Below, in pieces: positions 25,978 through 35,586 of a DNA stretch of 64,000 nucleotides. The DNA is taken from contig JACCEO010000007.1 in NCBI GenBank assembly GCA_013416485.1, forward strand, positions 62,001 to 126,000, in the 5' to 3' direction. Position 1 is the first letter of the stretch; each line of letters starts with the position of its first letter. Source of the stretch: Alcaligenaceae bacterium (lineage in GTDB: Bacteria; Pseudomonadota; Gammaproteobacteria; Burkholderiales; Burkholderiaceae_B). The notes under the pieces were generated by a model. It did no database searches, was not told the DNA's origin, and saw only the letters and a program-made list of their open reading frames with translations. The position numbers and the translations under genes are program-made.

Positions 25978-28810
25978 GTTGACGCTGTTCGCCTTCGCCA
26001 TACAGGTTGCTTACGCAACGACCACATAAACTGGGATGCTCAGGTTCGCTGCCTACGTCGCTGCGATGGTGCCAACAACGTTCGCATTTGGCCTGGGTGG
26101 TGGGTTTTACTACGATGTTGAGTTCGGCTTGCTCGCTGCTGTGCAGTTCGGCACGAGAAACAATCAAGACGAATTTCAGGTCGTCGTCCAGGCTGGCCAG
26201 CAAGGCGTGATCGCTGCCGCTGGCATAAATATCCAGTTCAGCGGCTAGTGACGAGCCGATTTCACCCGTAGTCCGAACTTCTTCGATTTTACGCATGACC
26301 TCGGCACGTATGCTGCGCAGACGTGACCATTTTGTGGCTAGCTCGTTGCTGTCGGTTTGTGCAGGCAACTGATGAAATAGTTCGGTGAAAATACTGTTGA
26401 CGGTTTGGCCAGTATGCAAGTCTTTCCAGGCTTCTTCGGCAGTGAAAGACAGTATGGGGGCCATCAACTTAAGCAGAGCATGAGTGATGTGGTAAATAGC
26501 GGTTTGGGCTGAACGCCTGGCTACGCTGGTTTTACCAGCCGTATATAACCTGTCTTTCAGAATATCCAGGTAGAAAGCACCTAAGTCTTCTGAGCAGAAT
26601 ATTTGCAGGCGTGAAACGGCAGGGTGGAACTCATAGCGTTCGAAGCCAGCGGTGACTTCGGCTTGCATAGCTGCTGTCATAGCCAAAGCGTAGCGGTCTA
26701 TTTCCAACATGTCCGCCAGAGCAACGGCGTCGGTATCCAGATTGAAGTCTTCCAGGTTGCCCAGCAAAAATTTCAGTGTGTTGCGGATACGACGATAGCT
26801 TTCCACTACGCGTTTCAGAATTTCATCGGAAATGGAGAGCTCGCCGGAGTAATCTGTTGATGCCGTCCACAGACGTAGAATTTCCGCACCTAGAGAATCT
26901 GATACTTTCTGTGGAGCAATGACGTTGCCCACAGATTTACTCATTTTTCGACCCTTGCCATCTACGACGAAGCCATGTGTTAACAGAGCTTTGTAAGGAG
27001 GGCGGCCATATAGCATGCAGCCAGTCAACAAGGAAGAGTGGAACCAGCCTCGGTGCTGATCAGAACCTTCCAGATAGAGGTCGGCAGGCCATTGCAGTGC
27101 GTCGGCGTGTGAGCCTTTGATGGAATGATCTTGGCCGCCTAGCACCGTTGCATGGGTACTACCGGAGTCAAACCAGACATCCAGGGTATCGCGATTTTTT
27201 TCGTACTGATCAGCTTCATCCCCTAGAAGTTCAGCTGGGTCCAGTAGCTGCCAGGCTTCTATGCCGTGTTGCTCTATGCGCTGGGCAACTTGCTCTATTA
27301 GTTCGGGTGTGCGGGGATGTAGTTCACCGGTTTCTTTATGGACAAAAAAGGCCATAGGCACACCCCACTGGCGCTGGCGTGACAAGGTCCAGTCAGGACG
27401 GTTGGCGATCATGGCGTGCAGTCGGGCCCGTCCCCAAGCGGGATAAAATTGGGTGTTTTCCACACCGGCCAAGGCCGACTCACGCAAGGTGGGGCCAGAG
27501 TCAGGTTGGCGATCCATACCGGCAAACCATTGGCTGGTGGCACGGTAAATAACGGGAGTTTTATGGCGCCAGCAGTGCATATAGCTGTGTGATACCTGTT
27601 CGACTTGTAACAGGCTGCCTGCATCTTGCAATGCTTGCACAATCACAGGGTTGGCTTTCCATATCATCAGGCCACCAAATAACGGCAGGGTGCTGGCATA
27701 GTGGCCACTGCCCATAACGGGGTTGATGATGTTGTCGTCTTTTAGACCGTGTGCCTTACAGGAGATAAAGTCTTCAATACCATAGGCAGGAGCCGAGTGC
27801 ACCACGCCAGTACCGGAGTCCAAGGTGACGTAATCAGCCAAATACAATGGAGCCACACGCTGGTAACCGGGGTCGGCATTGTATAAAGGATGCTGGAATT
27901 CCAGGTCTTTCAGGGCTTCACCAGTGGTAGTGGCAATAATACTTCCACTTAGTCCCCACTGCTCTAGGCAAGGTTCGACCAGGTCTTTAGCTAACAATAG
28001 CAATGACCCAGTAGCGCGTGCTTCATCCAGTTTGACCAGGGCATAGTCAAATTCAGGATGAGCATTTAGTGCCTGGTTAGCAGGTAATGTCCAAGGCGTG
28101 GTGGTCCAGATGACGATAGCGCCATCATCGACTTCGGGCAGACCAAAAGCCGCTGCGACTTTGGCTTTATCGTTGAAGCGAAAGGCAACATGGACTGAGG
28201 GGTCGCTGCGATCAGCGTATTCAACCTCGGCCTCGGCCAGTGCTGAACCACAATCAAAGCACCAGTTCACGGGTTTTAGCCCGCGAAATACGTAGCCTTT
28301 TTCCAGGATGCGTCCCAGTACACGCAGCTCGTCGGCTTCGTTGCTGTAGTTCATGGTCAGATAAGGGCGGTCCCAATCGGCCAGTACACCTAAGCGTTTA
28401 AAGTCTTCGCGTTGGCGATCGATTTGTTCCAGGGCATAGGCACGTGCCTTGGACTGAACTTCAGCCACTGGCAGGTTTTTGCCGTATTTTTTTTCTATCT
28501 GGATTTCAATCGGCATGCCGTGGCAATCCCAACCAGGAACATAAACCGCATCAAAGCCCGCCATGTTACGACTTTTGACTATGATGTCTTTCAGGACTTT
28601 GTTAACGGCGTGACCTATGTGGATATCGCCATTAGCATAGGGTGGGCCATCGTGCAGTATGAATTTTGGTCTGCCTTGACTTGCTTGCCGTATAGCGGCA
28701 TAAATTTTATTTTGTTCCCACTCGGCAACCCAACCGGGTTCGCGATTGGCCAAGTTGCCCCGCATGGGGAAAGGAGTTTCTGGCAGGTTTAAAGTGTTTC
28801 TATAGTCCAT
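25970..28810 (-). CDS. ileS: Isoleucyl-tRNA synthetase
   Basis: Class I synthetase, 946 residues. HIGH motif in [24 protein letters not shown] in [10 protein letters not shown], editing domain with [26 protein letters not shown], and the C-terminal zinc-binding Cys pairs CERC and CGRC. ATG 28810 gives the standard [18 protein letters not shown] start; the frame is open further, to 28843, inside ribF. The start overlaps the ribF stop by 11 bases. Confidence 0.97.
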   Translation of the reverse strand: MDYRNTLNLPETPFPMRGNLANREPGWVAEWEQNKIYAAIRQASQGRPKFILHDGPPYANGDIHIGHAVNKVLKDIIVKSRNMAGFDAVYVPGWDCHGMPIEIQIEKKYGKNLPVAEVQSKARAYALEQIDRQREDFKRLGVLADWDRPYLTMNYSNEADELRVLGRILEKGYVFRGLKPVNWCFDCGSALAEAEVEYADRSDPSVHVAFRFNDKAKVAAAFGLPEVDDGAIVIWTTTPWTLPANQALNAHPEFDYALVKLDEARATGSLLLLAKDLVEPCLEQWGLSGSIIATTTGEALKDLEFQHPLYNADPGYQRVAPLYLADYVTLDSGTGVVHSAPAYGIEDFISCKAHGLKDDNIINPVMGSGHYASTLPLFGGLMIWKANPVIVQALQDAGSLLQVEQVSHSYMHCWRHKTPVIYRATSQWFAGMDRQPDSGPTLRESALAGVENTQFYPAWGRARLHAMIANRPDWTLSRQRQWGVPMAFFVHKETGELHPRTPELIEQVAQRIEQHGIEAWQLLDPAELLGDEADQYEKNRDTLDVWFDSGSTHATVLGGQDHSIKGSHADALQWPADLYLEGSDQHRGWFHSSLLTGCMLYGRPPYKALLTHGFVVDGKGRKMSKSVGNVIAPQKVSDSLGAEILRLWTASTDYSGELSISDEILKRVVESYRRIRNTLKFLLGNLEDFNLDTDAVALADMLEIDRYALAMTAAMQAEVTAGFERYEFHPAVSRLQIFCSEDLGAFYLDILKDRLYTAGKTSVARRSAQTAIYHITHALLKLMAPILSFTAEEAWKDLHTGQTVNSIFTELFHQLPAQTDSNELATKWSRLRSIRAEVMRKIEEVRTTGEIGSSLAAELDIYASGSDHALLASLDDDLKFVLIVSRAELHSSEQAELNIVVKPTTQAKCERCWHHRSDVGSEPEHPSLCGRCVSNLYGEGEQRQHA

Positions 28811-29789
28811 GGAGGGCGAGGTAGTCTTTAGCGTTTTGCACATCAGTGTCGATGGCAGAGATCAGGGTGGGAAGGTCGGGGAATTTTTCTTCGTCCCGCA
28901 GATACTTCAGGAATTCGATACGCACAAGTTTACCGTATGCGCTGACGTCGCTGTTAAGCAGGTGTACTTCTAACATTAGCCGACCGCTTTCAGTAACGGT
29001 AGGGCGCACACCCAGGCTGGCTACGCCGTAAATCGGATGCTGGGCCAATCCGTGTGCGCGGACAACATAAATACCTGAACGTGCAGCGCAATGGCTAGGA
29101 ACATGTAGGTTCATGGTGGGGTAGCCTATAGTGCGACCCAGCTTGGCACCATGTACTACATGACCACTAATATGATAGTCCTGCCCCAACAGGCTGCGAG
29201 TAAGCGTTAGACTACCCACAGCCAGTGCCTTGCGTACTTCAGAGCTGGAAATACGATGGCCTTGTGGATCAACTACATCCGCTATGGTTTCCACATCAAA
29301 ACCATGTTTGATGCCTGCGCGGCGTAATAGGTCGATATCGCCACTGCGTTTATGACCATAACGGAAGTCCTGGCCTACCAGCAACCAGCGGGTGTTTAAG
29401 CCCTTAACCAGCAGATGTTCGATAAAGTCAGTAGCCGACATATCGGCCAACGCTTGATGAAATCGCAGTAAAGCCACCTGACGTATGCCGTGTTGCGTTA
29501 ACGCTTGTAATTTGTCACGTAGGCTAGAAATTTGGGTAGGTATTAATTCTGGGCGTTGCCCACGTTGTGCAAACCATGCCCGCGGATGCGGGTTGAAGGT
29601 CATCACAGTAGGTGCCAAATCACGCTCTGTCGCTAAATGCTGGACGCGCGCAAGTATGGCCTGATGCCCTAAATGGACGCCATCAAAGTTGCCTATAGTG
29701 ACCGCGCTAGGGCGCTGGGTATCATGGCGGGGCAGGGTACGATAAATAGTAGCAGCAGAGTTCACACGTAAGAGTTTACAATTTTGCAT
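28800..29789 (-). CDS. ribF: Bifunctional riboflavin kinase/FAD synthetase
   Basis: Makes FMN and FAD from riboflavin. N-terminal adenylyltransferase part with [23 protein letters not shown] and [14 protein letters not shown]-terminal flavokinase part with [13 protein letters not shown] and [15 protein letters not shown] 29789 gives 329 residues; a GTG at 29765 would give 321 and also fits the family. Only 16-25 bases separate the start from the divergent purN, so the two promoters must overlap or lie inside the opposite gene. Conserved first gene of the ileS-lspA operon. Confidence 0.95.
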   Translation of the reverse strand: MQNCKLLRVNSAATIYRTLPRHDTQRPSAVTIGNFDGVHLGHQAILARVQHLATERDLAPTVMTFNPHPRAWFAQRGQRPELIPTQISSLRDKLQALTQHGIRQVALLRFHQALADMSATDFIEHLLVKGLNTRWLLVGQDFRYGHKRSGDIDLLRRAGIKHGFDVETIADVVDPQGHRISSSEVRKALAVGSLTLTRSLLGQDYHISGHVVHGAKLGRTIGYPTMNLHVPSHCAARSGIYVVRAHGLAQHPIYGVASLGVRPTVTESGRLMLEVHLLNSDVSAYGKLVRIEFLKYLRDEEKFPDLPTLISAIDTDVQNAKDYLALHGL

Positions 29790-29814
29790 TGAAACTTATT
29801 TAAGGTTGTTGGTT

Positions 29815-30504
29815 TTGGGTGATACTTTTACCACTAGATGCCGCTTTGTTGTACTGATATCTGGGCGCGGCTCGAATATGCAGGCCATAGTCAATGCGAT
29901 CGAGCAACAAGGCTTGCCCGCCGATGTCGTGGCCGTGATTGCTAATAAACCAGATGCTACTGGATTGCAATGGGCCCAGGACCGTGGCTTGACTATACAT
30001 GGCCTAGATCATCGCAACTACGCTAGTCGTCAGGATTTCGATAATATGCTGGCCGAGCTGATCGATAGCTATCACCCTGACTATATCCTGTTGGCTGGGT
30101 ATATGCGTGTATTGACTCCAGAGTTTGTCAGCCACTTTCCAAATAGTATTGTTAATATACACCCATCGTTGTTGCCCGCTTTTCCGGGGTTAAAGACACA
30201 CCAGCAAGCATTAAATGCAGGCGTGCAGTGGCATGGTTGCACTGTACATTTTGTGACACCAGTGTTGGATCATGGCCCCATAATTGCTCAAGGTGTTGTC
30301 GCTGTGCAGGCAGACGACAATCCCGATACACTTGCGGCCCGTGTGCTGCGTGTCGAACATCGCATGTACGCTGATGTCACCGCATGGTTAGCACATGGGC
30401 GTGTCTCTTTGGACACCGATCAACGCGTGCATGTCAGCGGCGCAGCTAACCGCTCTTTTCTACTAACGCCACAGGGCGTTGAAACTACTGAATCTATATT
30501 ATGA
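29815..30504 (+). CDS. purN: Phosphoribosylglycinamide formyltransferase (PurN), non-ATG start
   Basis: Transfers the formyl group from 10-formyl-THF to GAR in purine synthesis. Motifs: LISGRGSNMQA, YMRVLTPEFV, the catalytic NIHPSLLPAFPGLKTHQQAL and VHFVTPVLDHGPII. No ATG precedes the conserved part. TTG codons at 29806, 29809 and 29815 are possible; 29815 is chosen because AAGG lies nine bases upstream, giving 229 residues. The stop overlaps the rsmB start by four bases. Confidence 0.92.
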   Translation: MGDTFTTRCRFVVLISGRGSNMQAIVNAIEQQGLPADVVAVIANKPDATGLQWAQDRGLTIHGLDHRNYASRQDFDNMLAELIDSYHPDYILLAGYMRVLTPEFVSHFPNSIVNIHPSLLPAFPGLKTHQQALNAGVQWHGCTVHFVTPVLDHGPIIAQGVVAVQADDNPDTLAARVLRVEHRMYADVTAWLAHGRVSLDTDQRVHVSGAANRSFLLTPQGVETTESIL

Positions 30505-32006
30505 CCACTCGCGATAAGCCACGCCGACCAGCTGGGCGCCGTACTGATACCCGCAAGCCAGCAGCAGCTCCACGGCCAGTCTATGACCGTACTGACGCCC
30601 GGCGTCCTGCATCCACGCGTGTGAACACTACCGATGCTGCGTCACGTCCTTATGTGATGGCAGCTGCTCGTATTGAACAAGTACGCAGTGTGCTGGGCGA
30701 AATCTTGCAGTGGGAATACCCTGCTGATGCGACATTATCACGCTGGTTTCGCGCTCATCCGAAACTGGGTGCGCGTGACCGAGGTGAAGTTGCCGAAGGT
30801 GTGTTTGACGTTTTGCGTCACTTGCGGCGCTATCGCCAGTTTGCCGAAAGTGGTTCTGGCCCCGCAGCGCGGCGCTTGGCTATTTTGGGTTTGGCCTCGG
30901 TGTTTAATCGTGCACAGTTAAATCCTGGCCTATCAGATGATGAAATCGCCTGGTTAGATAGGGTACAAAGCATTAGTACTGACAGTTTGTCGCGTGCTGT
31001 ACGGGATAGCCTGCCTGACTGGTTAGACGAAAAACTAGCGGGTTTACAAGATGCTGATGCCCTGATCGCTGCACTGAATCAGTCAGCCCCTTTAGATTTG
31101 CGGGTTAATAGTATGAAGGCCGAGCGTGACGCCATGTTAGCGTTGCTGCGTGATGGCCCGGCTGCACGCTTTGATCCGCAGGCGACGCCGTACTCACCTT
31201 GGGGCATACGCATGCAAGGCAGGCCGCCTGTAAATCGCTGGCCTATGTTCGAGAAAGGCGAAATCGAAGTTCAAGACGAAGGCAGCCAGATTCTGGCCGC
31301 CTTGGTTGCGCCTAAACGGGGTGAAATGGTCATAGATTATTGTGCCGGTGCTGGTGGTAAAACCTTGCTGTTGGGCGCCATGATGCGTTCTACTGGACGT
31401 CTATATGCGTTTGATATCTCGGCAGCACGCTTAGCACGTGCGAAACCACGTTTTGCTCGCAGTGGTCTATCAAATATAGTTCCGGTAGTCATCGATGCCG
31501 ATAACGACCAGCGTGTTAAACGTTTACGCGGCAAAGCCCATAAAGTCTTTATCGATGCACCATGCAGTGGTTTGGGTACCTTACGGCGTAATCCCGACCT
31601 GAAATGGCGCCAACACCCAGAGTCATTACAAAGCTTAATAACGACACAAGCGCGTATTTTGCAGCAAGCATCACGTTGCGTAGCGCCGGGTGGGCGGTTA
31701 ATATATGCTACCTGCAGCGTATTACCTGAAGAAAATGAAGATCAGGTACAGGCTTTTTTAGCCGCTAACCCGCAGTTTTCCTTGTTGGATGCCAGTAGAA
31801 TCATACAGGATCGTTGTAAGAATCTAACACAACAGGGGCCGTATTTAAGTATGCGCCCCGATACCCACGGCACCGATGGTTTTTTCGCTGCGGTTATGGA
31901 ACGCAGTAAGGATACTGTTCCGCAGCCCCTGGAACAGCACTCTGACAAGGCTGATAATCAAATCTCACAACAGGCTGACCTTGATTCTGATATGCCAATA
32001 TCTTGA
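30501..32006 (+). CDS. rsmB: 16S rRNA (cytosine-967-C5)-methyltransferase RsmB
   Basis: SAM-dependent RNA m5C methyltransferase, 501 residues. N-terminal NusB-like domain (about 50-190), then the Rossmann domain with VIDYCAGAGGKTLLLGAMM, motif IV DAPCSGLGTLRRNPDLKW and motif VI IYATCSVLPEENE, whose Cys residues act in catalysis and release. A basic, Pro/Arg/Thr-rich N-terminal extension of about 50 residues (containing RTDTRKPAA and RTDARRPAS) and an acidic Gln/Ser-rich tail make it longer than E. coli RsmB (429). Confidence 0.94.
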   Translation: MTTRDKPRRPAGRRTDTRKPAAAPRPVYDRTDARRPASTRVNTTDAASRPYVMAAARIEQVRSVLGEILQWEYPADATLSRWFRAHPKLGARDRGEVAEGVFDVLRHLRRYRQFAESGSGPAARRLAILGLASVFNRAQLNPGLSDDEIAWLDRVQSISTDSLSRAVRDSLPDWLDEKLAGLQDADALIAALNQSAPLDLRVNSMKAERDAMLALLRDGPAARFDPQATPYSPWGIRMQGRPPVNRWPMFEKGEIEVQDEGSQILAALVAPKRGEMVIDYCAGAGGKTLLLGAMMRSTGRLYAFDISAARLARAKPRFARSGLSNIVPVVIDADNDQRVKRLRGKAHKVFIDAPCSGLGTLRRNPDLKWRQHPESLQSLITTQARILQQASRCVAPGGRLIYATCSVLPEENEDQVQAFLAANPQFSLLDASRIIQDRCKNLTQQGPYLSMRPDTHGTDGFFAAVMERSKDTVPQPLEQHSDKADNQISQQADLDSDMPIS

Positions 32007-32099
32007 TCATTGTTAAAACTAAGTCGGAATAGTGCTGTCTTATACCTGACAAACGCGCTACACTTTTCTATGTTCTAACATGAGGCCTTATCTAGGTTT

Positions 32100-33314
32100 A
32101 TGGACTACATACTTAATTTTTTGAAGGGCGGTATTTTACATTTGGCATGGTGGCAGGTTGCTATCGTTGCCTTGGTACTTACCCACATCACTATTATTGG
32201 CGTAACGGTATTTTTGCACCGTAGCCAGGCGCATCGCGGGTTAGATTTGCATCCTGCCGTTATGCACTTTTTCCGCTTTTGGTTGTGGTTAACCACAGGT
32301 ATGGTCACTAAAGAATGGGTTGCCATACACCGTAAACACCATGCTAAGTGCGAACGTGAAGGGGATCCGCACTCGCCCGTAGTGTTTGGTTTAGGGATGG
32401 TGTTTTTTCGTGGTGCAGAACTGTACCGTGAAGAAGCCACCAACGCTGAAACCTTGAAGCGTTTTGGTCACGGCACTCCCGATGACTGGGTAGAGCGTAC
32501 GTTGTACACACCTTACAGTTTGTACGGGATCCTTCTGATGCTGGTGCTGGACGTTGCTTTGTTTGGCGTACTGGGCGTTACCGTCTGGGCTGTGCAAATG
32601 GCATGGATACCTTTCTGGGCTGCCGGGGTTGTCAACGGCCTAGGCCACGCTATTGGTTACCGTAACTTTGCATCACCTGACACCAGTACTAACGTATCGC
32701 CTTGGGGCATTATTATTGGTGGCGAAGAACTTCATAATAATCACCATGCTTATGGCACGTCGGCCAAATTCTCAGCCAAATGGTATGAATTTGACCTAGG
32801 TTGGATGTACATATCCATCTTGCGTTTCTTTGGTTTGGCCAAAGTTAAAAAATTGGCGCCTAAGCTGAAGCTGGAGCCTGTTTCATCGCACCCCACAGTG
32901 GATCTGAAAACTTTGCAGGGTGTTATTACCCACCGCTATGAGATTTTGGCTCGTTACACTGACATGGTCAAAAAAGCCGCCACTGAAGAACTGGCACGCT
33001 TGAAGCCTACTCAGAAGCAAGGCAATCCAGATTGCAGCTGGGATCAACTGCGTCGCAATAAAGACCTGATCAATACCAACGATCAAGATCTGGAACCTGG
33101 TCAGCGCGAACAGCTTGATAGCTTGTTAGCTAACACCCAGTCTTTGTCCACCTTGGTACAAATGCGCCGTGAACTTACCCGTTTGTGGGAAAGTTCCAGT
33201 GCTAGTAGTGAACAGTTATTGCTTGACCTGCAGGCTTGGTGCCAGCGTGCTCAGCAAAGCGGTATTGTCGGCCTAGAGCAATTCGCTAACCGGTTGCGCC
33301 GCTACGCGGCATGA
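32100..33314 (+). CDS. Membrane fatty acid (acyl-CoA) desaturase
   Basis: Membrane di-iron desaturase, 404 residues. The three His boxes are HRSQAHRG, HRKHHAKCE and HNNHHAYGTS, in the usual order with hydrophobic segments at 18-38, 60-75 and 140-185, as in delta-9 acyl desaturases. It introduces a double bond in membrane acyl chains, likely for fluidity. The C-terminal 120 residues are a helical, hydrophilic extension (LKTLQGVITHRYEILARY onward). The stop overlaps the uvrD start by four bases. Confidence 0.93.
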   Translation: MDYILNFLKGGILHLAWWQVAIVALVLTHITIIGVTVFLHRSQAHRGLDLHPAVMHFFRFWLWLTTGMVTKEWVAIHRKHHAKCEREGDPHSPVVFGLGMVFFRGAELYREEATNAETLKRFGHGTPDDWVERTLYTPYSLYGILLMLVLDVALFGVLGVTVWAVQMAWIPFWAAGVVNGLGHAIGYRNFASPDTSTNVSPWGIIIGGEELHNNHHAYGTSAKFSAKWYEFDLGWMYISILRFFGLAKVKKLAPKLKLEPVSSHPTVDLKTLQGVITHRYEILARYTDMVKKAATEELARLKPTQKQGNPDCSWDQLRRNKDLINTNDQDLEPGQREQLDSLLANTQSLSTLVQMRRELTRLWESSSASSEQLLLDLQAWCQRAQQSGIVGLEQFANRLRRYAA

Positions 33315-35551
33315 TGTCCGGCCTTAACCCAGAACAGCAAGCTGCGGTTACCTTACCCCCCACGCATGTCTTAGTACTTGCGGGGGCGGGTAGTGGTAAA
33401 ACTAGGGTACTCACAACACGTATGGCCTGGCTGATGCAAACCAGTCAGGCCAGTCCGTTTGAGTTGCTGGCAGTTACCTTTACGAACAAGTCGGCGCGTG
33501 AAATGCTTACGCGCCTGTCTGCGTTGTTGCCTATCAATACACGCGGTATGTGGGTAGGTACATTTCATGGCTTGTGCAATCGTTTATTACGTACGCATTT
33601 TCGTGATGCAGGCTTAATACAGACTTTTCAGATCCTGGACAGTGCAGATCAATTAGCTTCTATCAAACGTCTGCTTAAAGGTGCAGGCATAGACGACGAA
33701 AAATTTCCTCCTCGTGATGTGCAACGTTTTATTAACGGTGCTAAGGAAAATGGCGAGCGTCCAGCCGATGTAGATGCTTATGACCCATTTCGCCGTCGCA
33801 TGGTGGAAATTTATCAGCTATATCAGGACCAGTGCGAGCGTGAAGGCGTAGTCGATTTTGCCGAGCTATTGTTGCGCGCTTATGAACTGCTGCAACGTAA
33901 TGCTCCTATACGCGAACATTACCAGCGGCGTTTCAAGCATATATTGGTAGACGAGTTTCAAGATACAAACACCTTGCAGTACCGTTGGCTGCAGCTGTTG
34001 GCAGGTGGTGGTGCAGCCATGTTTGCTGTCGGTGATGATGACCAGTCCATCTATGCATTTCGTGGTGCGAATGTGGGTAATATGTCGGATTTTGAACGGG
34101 ACTATGCGCACAACAACATCATACGTCTGGAACAAAATTACCGCTCATATGGGCATATTTTGGATTCGGCTAACGCGTTAATCTCGCATAACTCGGCGCG
34201 CTTAGGTAAAAACCTATGGACGGCGCAGGGCGAAGGTGAGCCTGTGCGAGTTATAGAGCTGCCCTCTGACCTTTTGGAAGCCCAGTGGATAGTTGATGAA
34301 ATCAAAGCACTGATCAACGACGGCCGCTTGCGTAGTGAAATCGCTATTTTGTATCGTAGTAATGCTCAATCCAGGGTCATAGAGCATGCCTTGTTTTCCT
34401 CTGCTATTCCTTATAAGGTCTATGGCGGTTTGCGCTTTTTCGAGCGTCAGGAAGTCAAGCACGCACTAGCCTACCTGCGCTTAATGGATAATCCGCATGA
34501 CGATACTGCCTGGCTTAGGGTAGTTAACTTTCCTACCCGTGGCATAGGGGCGCGCACACTGGAACAACTTGGCGATTTAGCGCGTGAAAATAACACCAGC
34601 CTATTTCGCGCTGTACCGTATATGTCGGGCAAGGGTGGAACGAATTTGGTTCGTTTTGCTCAAATGGTAGAGCAAATGGCTCACGAAGCGCAGGTATTGT
34701 CTTTGCCAGAGCTAATAGAGCATGTAGTGCAACATAGCGGCTTGGCAGAGCATTACCAAAACGACCGTGAAGGCGCTGATCGTTTGGAAAACTTACAGGA
34801 ATTGGTGAACGCGGCAGCCGTTTTCGTCACTGAAGAGAGCGCCACCGAATTGCCTGCGGGTCGCGTCAACGAGGACGCAGATGATGCGATGTCACCCTTG
34901 GCTGCATTTCTGACTCATGCCTCGCTGGAAGCTGGTGATAACCAGGCCCAGGCTGGGCAAGATGCGGTTCAATTGATGACAGTGCATGCGGCTAAAGGTT
35001 TGGAGTTTGATTCGGTTTTTATCACTGGTGTTGAAGAAGGTCTGTTTCCACATGAAAATAGCCTATTGGAAGCCGCGGGTGTTGAAGAAGAACGTCGTTT
35101 GATGTATGTGGCAATTACCCGTGCCAGAGAGCGTCTGTATTTAACCTTGGCACAAAGTCGTATGCTGCACGGGCAAACCCGCTATGCCATGCGTTCGCGT
35201 TTTCTGGATGAAATTCCTGAACACCATCTGAAGTGGCTGTCACCACGTGAGCGTGTTCAGCCGGCATCAGAAGCCAGCTGGAGTGGTGCGTTTCGACGAG
35301 GTGGAAACACGTATCGTAACCAGGGCAGTAGTATGACGCCTATGGCGCCGCGTGGAACGACATCAGCGGTTGTGGTTGGCGATAAAAGCTTTCGTATAGG
35401 GCAGGGCGTTAGCCATGCCAAGTTCGGAGAGGGCACCATTACCGGGTTGTCAGGTATGGGGCAAGATGCTCAGGCGCAAATTCAGTTCCGCGACGTTGGT
35501 AATAAGACACTTGCACTGGGCATTGCCAAGCTGGATATTTTGGTTGGTTAA
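33311..35551 (+). CDS. uvrD: DNA helicase II UvrD
   Basis: SF1A 3'-5' helicase for excision and mismatch repair, 746 residues. Motifs: Walker A LAGAGSGKTRVLTTR, FTNKSAREM, WVGTFHGLCNRLLR, Walker B VDEFQDTN, GDDDQSIYAFRGA, RLEQNYRS, TVHAAKGLEFDSVFI and YVAITRARERL. The C-terminal Tudor-like domain (VSHAKFGEGTITGLSG) supports UvrD rather than Rep. Start ATG 33311 overlaps the desaturase stop; a second ATG at 33314 is possible. No LexA box was seen just upstream, where the DNA is coding. Confidence 0.95.
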   Translation: MMSGLNPEQQAAVTLPPTHVLVLAGAGSGKTRVLTTRMAWLMQTSQASPFELLAVTFTNKSAREMLTRLSALLPINTRGMWVGTFHGLCNRLLRTHFRDAGLIQTFQILDSADQLASIKRLLKGAGIDDEKFPPRDVQRFINGAKENGERPADVDAYDPFRRRMVEIYQLYQDQCEREGVVDFAELLLRAYELLQRNAPIREHYQRRFKHILVDEFQDTNTLQYRWLQLLAGGGAAMFAVGDDDQSIYAFRGANVGNMSDFERDYAHNNIIRLEQNYRSYGHILDSANALISHNSARLGKNLWTAQGEGEPVRVIELPSDLLEAQWIVDEIKALINDGRLRSEIAILYRSNAQSRVIEHALFSSAIPYKVYGGLRFFERQEVKHALAYLRLMDNPHDDTAWLRVVNFPTRGIGARTLEQLGDLARENNTSLFRAVPYMSGKGGTNLVRFAQMVEQMAHEAQVLSLPELIEHVVQHSGLAEHYQNDREGADRLENLQELVNAAAVFVTEESATELPAGRVNEDADDAMSPLAAFLTHASLEAGDNQAQAGQDAVQLMTVHAAKGLEFDSVFITGVEEGLFPHENSLLEAAGVEEERRLMYVAITRARERLYLTLAQSRMLHGQTRYAMRSRFLDEIPEHHLKWLSPRERVQPASEASWSGAFRRGGNTYRNQGSSMTPMAPRGTTSAVVVGDKSFRIGQGVSHAKFGEGTITGLSGMGQDAQAQIQFRDVGNKTLALGIAKLDILVG

Positions 35552-35553
35552 AT

Positions 35554-35586
35554 CCCGATAGCATTTGCTATCGGGTGGTTTTTTTA
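35554..35586. terminator. Terminator between uvrD and the ABC-F gene
   Basis: Perfect 9-base stem CCCGATAGC / GCTATCGGG with a four-base loop, followed by TGGTTTTTTT on the plus strand. It lies between the convergent uvrD and ABC-F genes and overlaps the ABC-F stop by a few bases. Confidence 0.85.
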
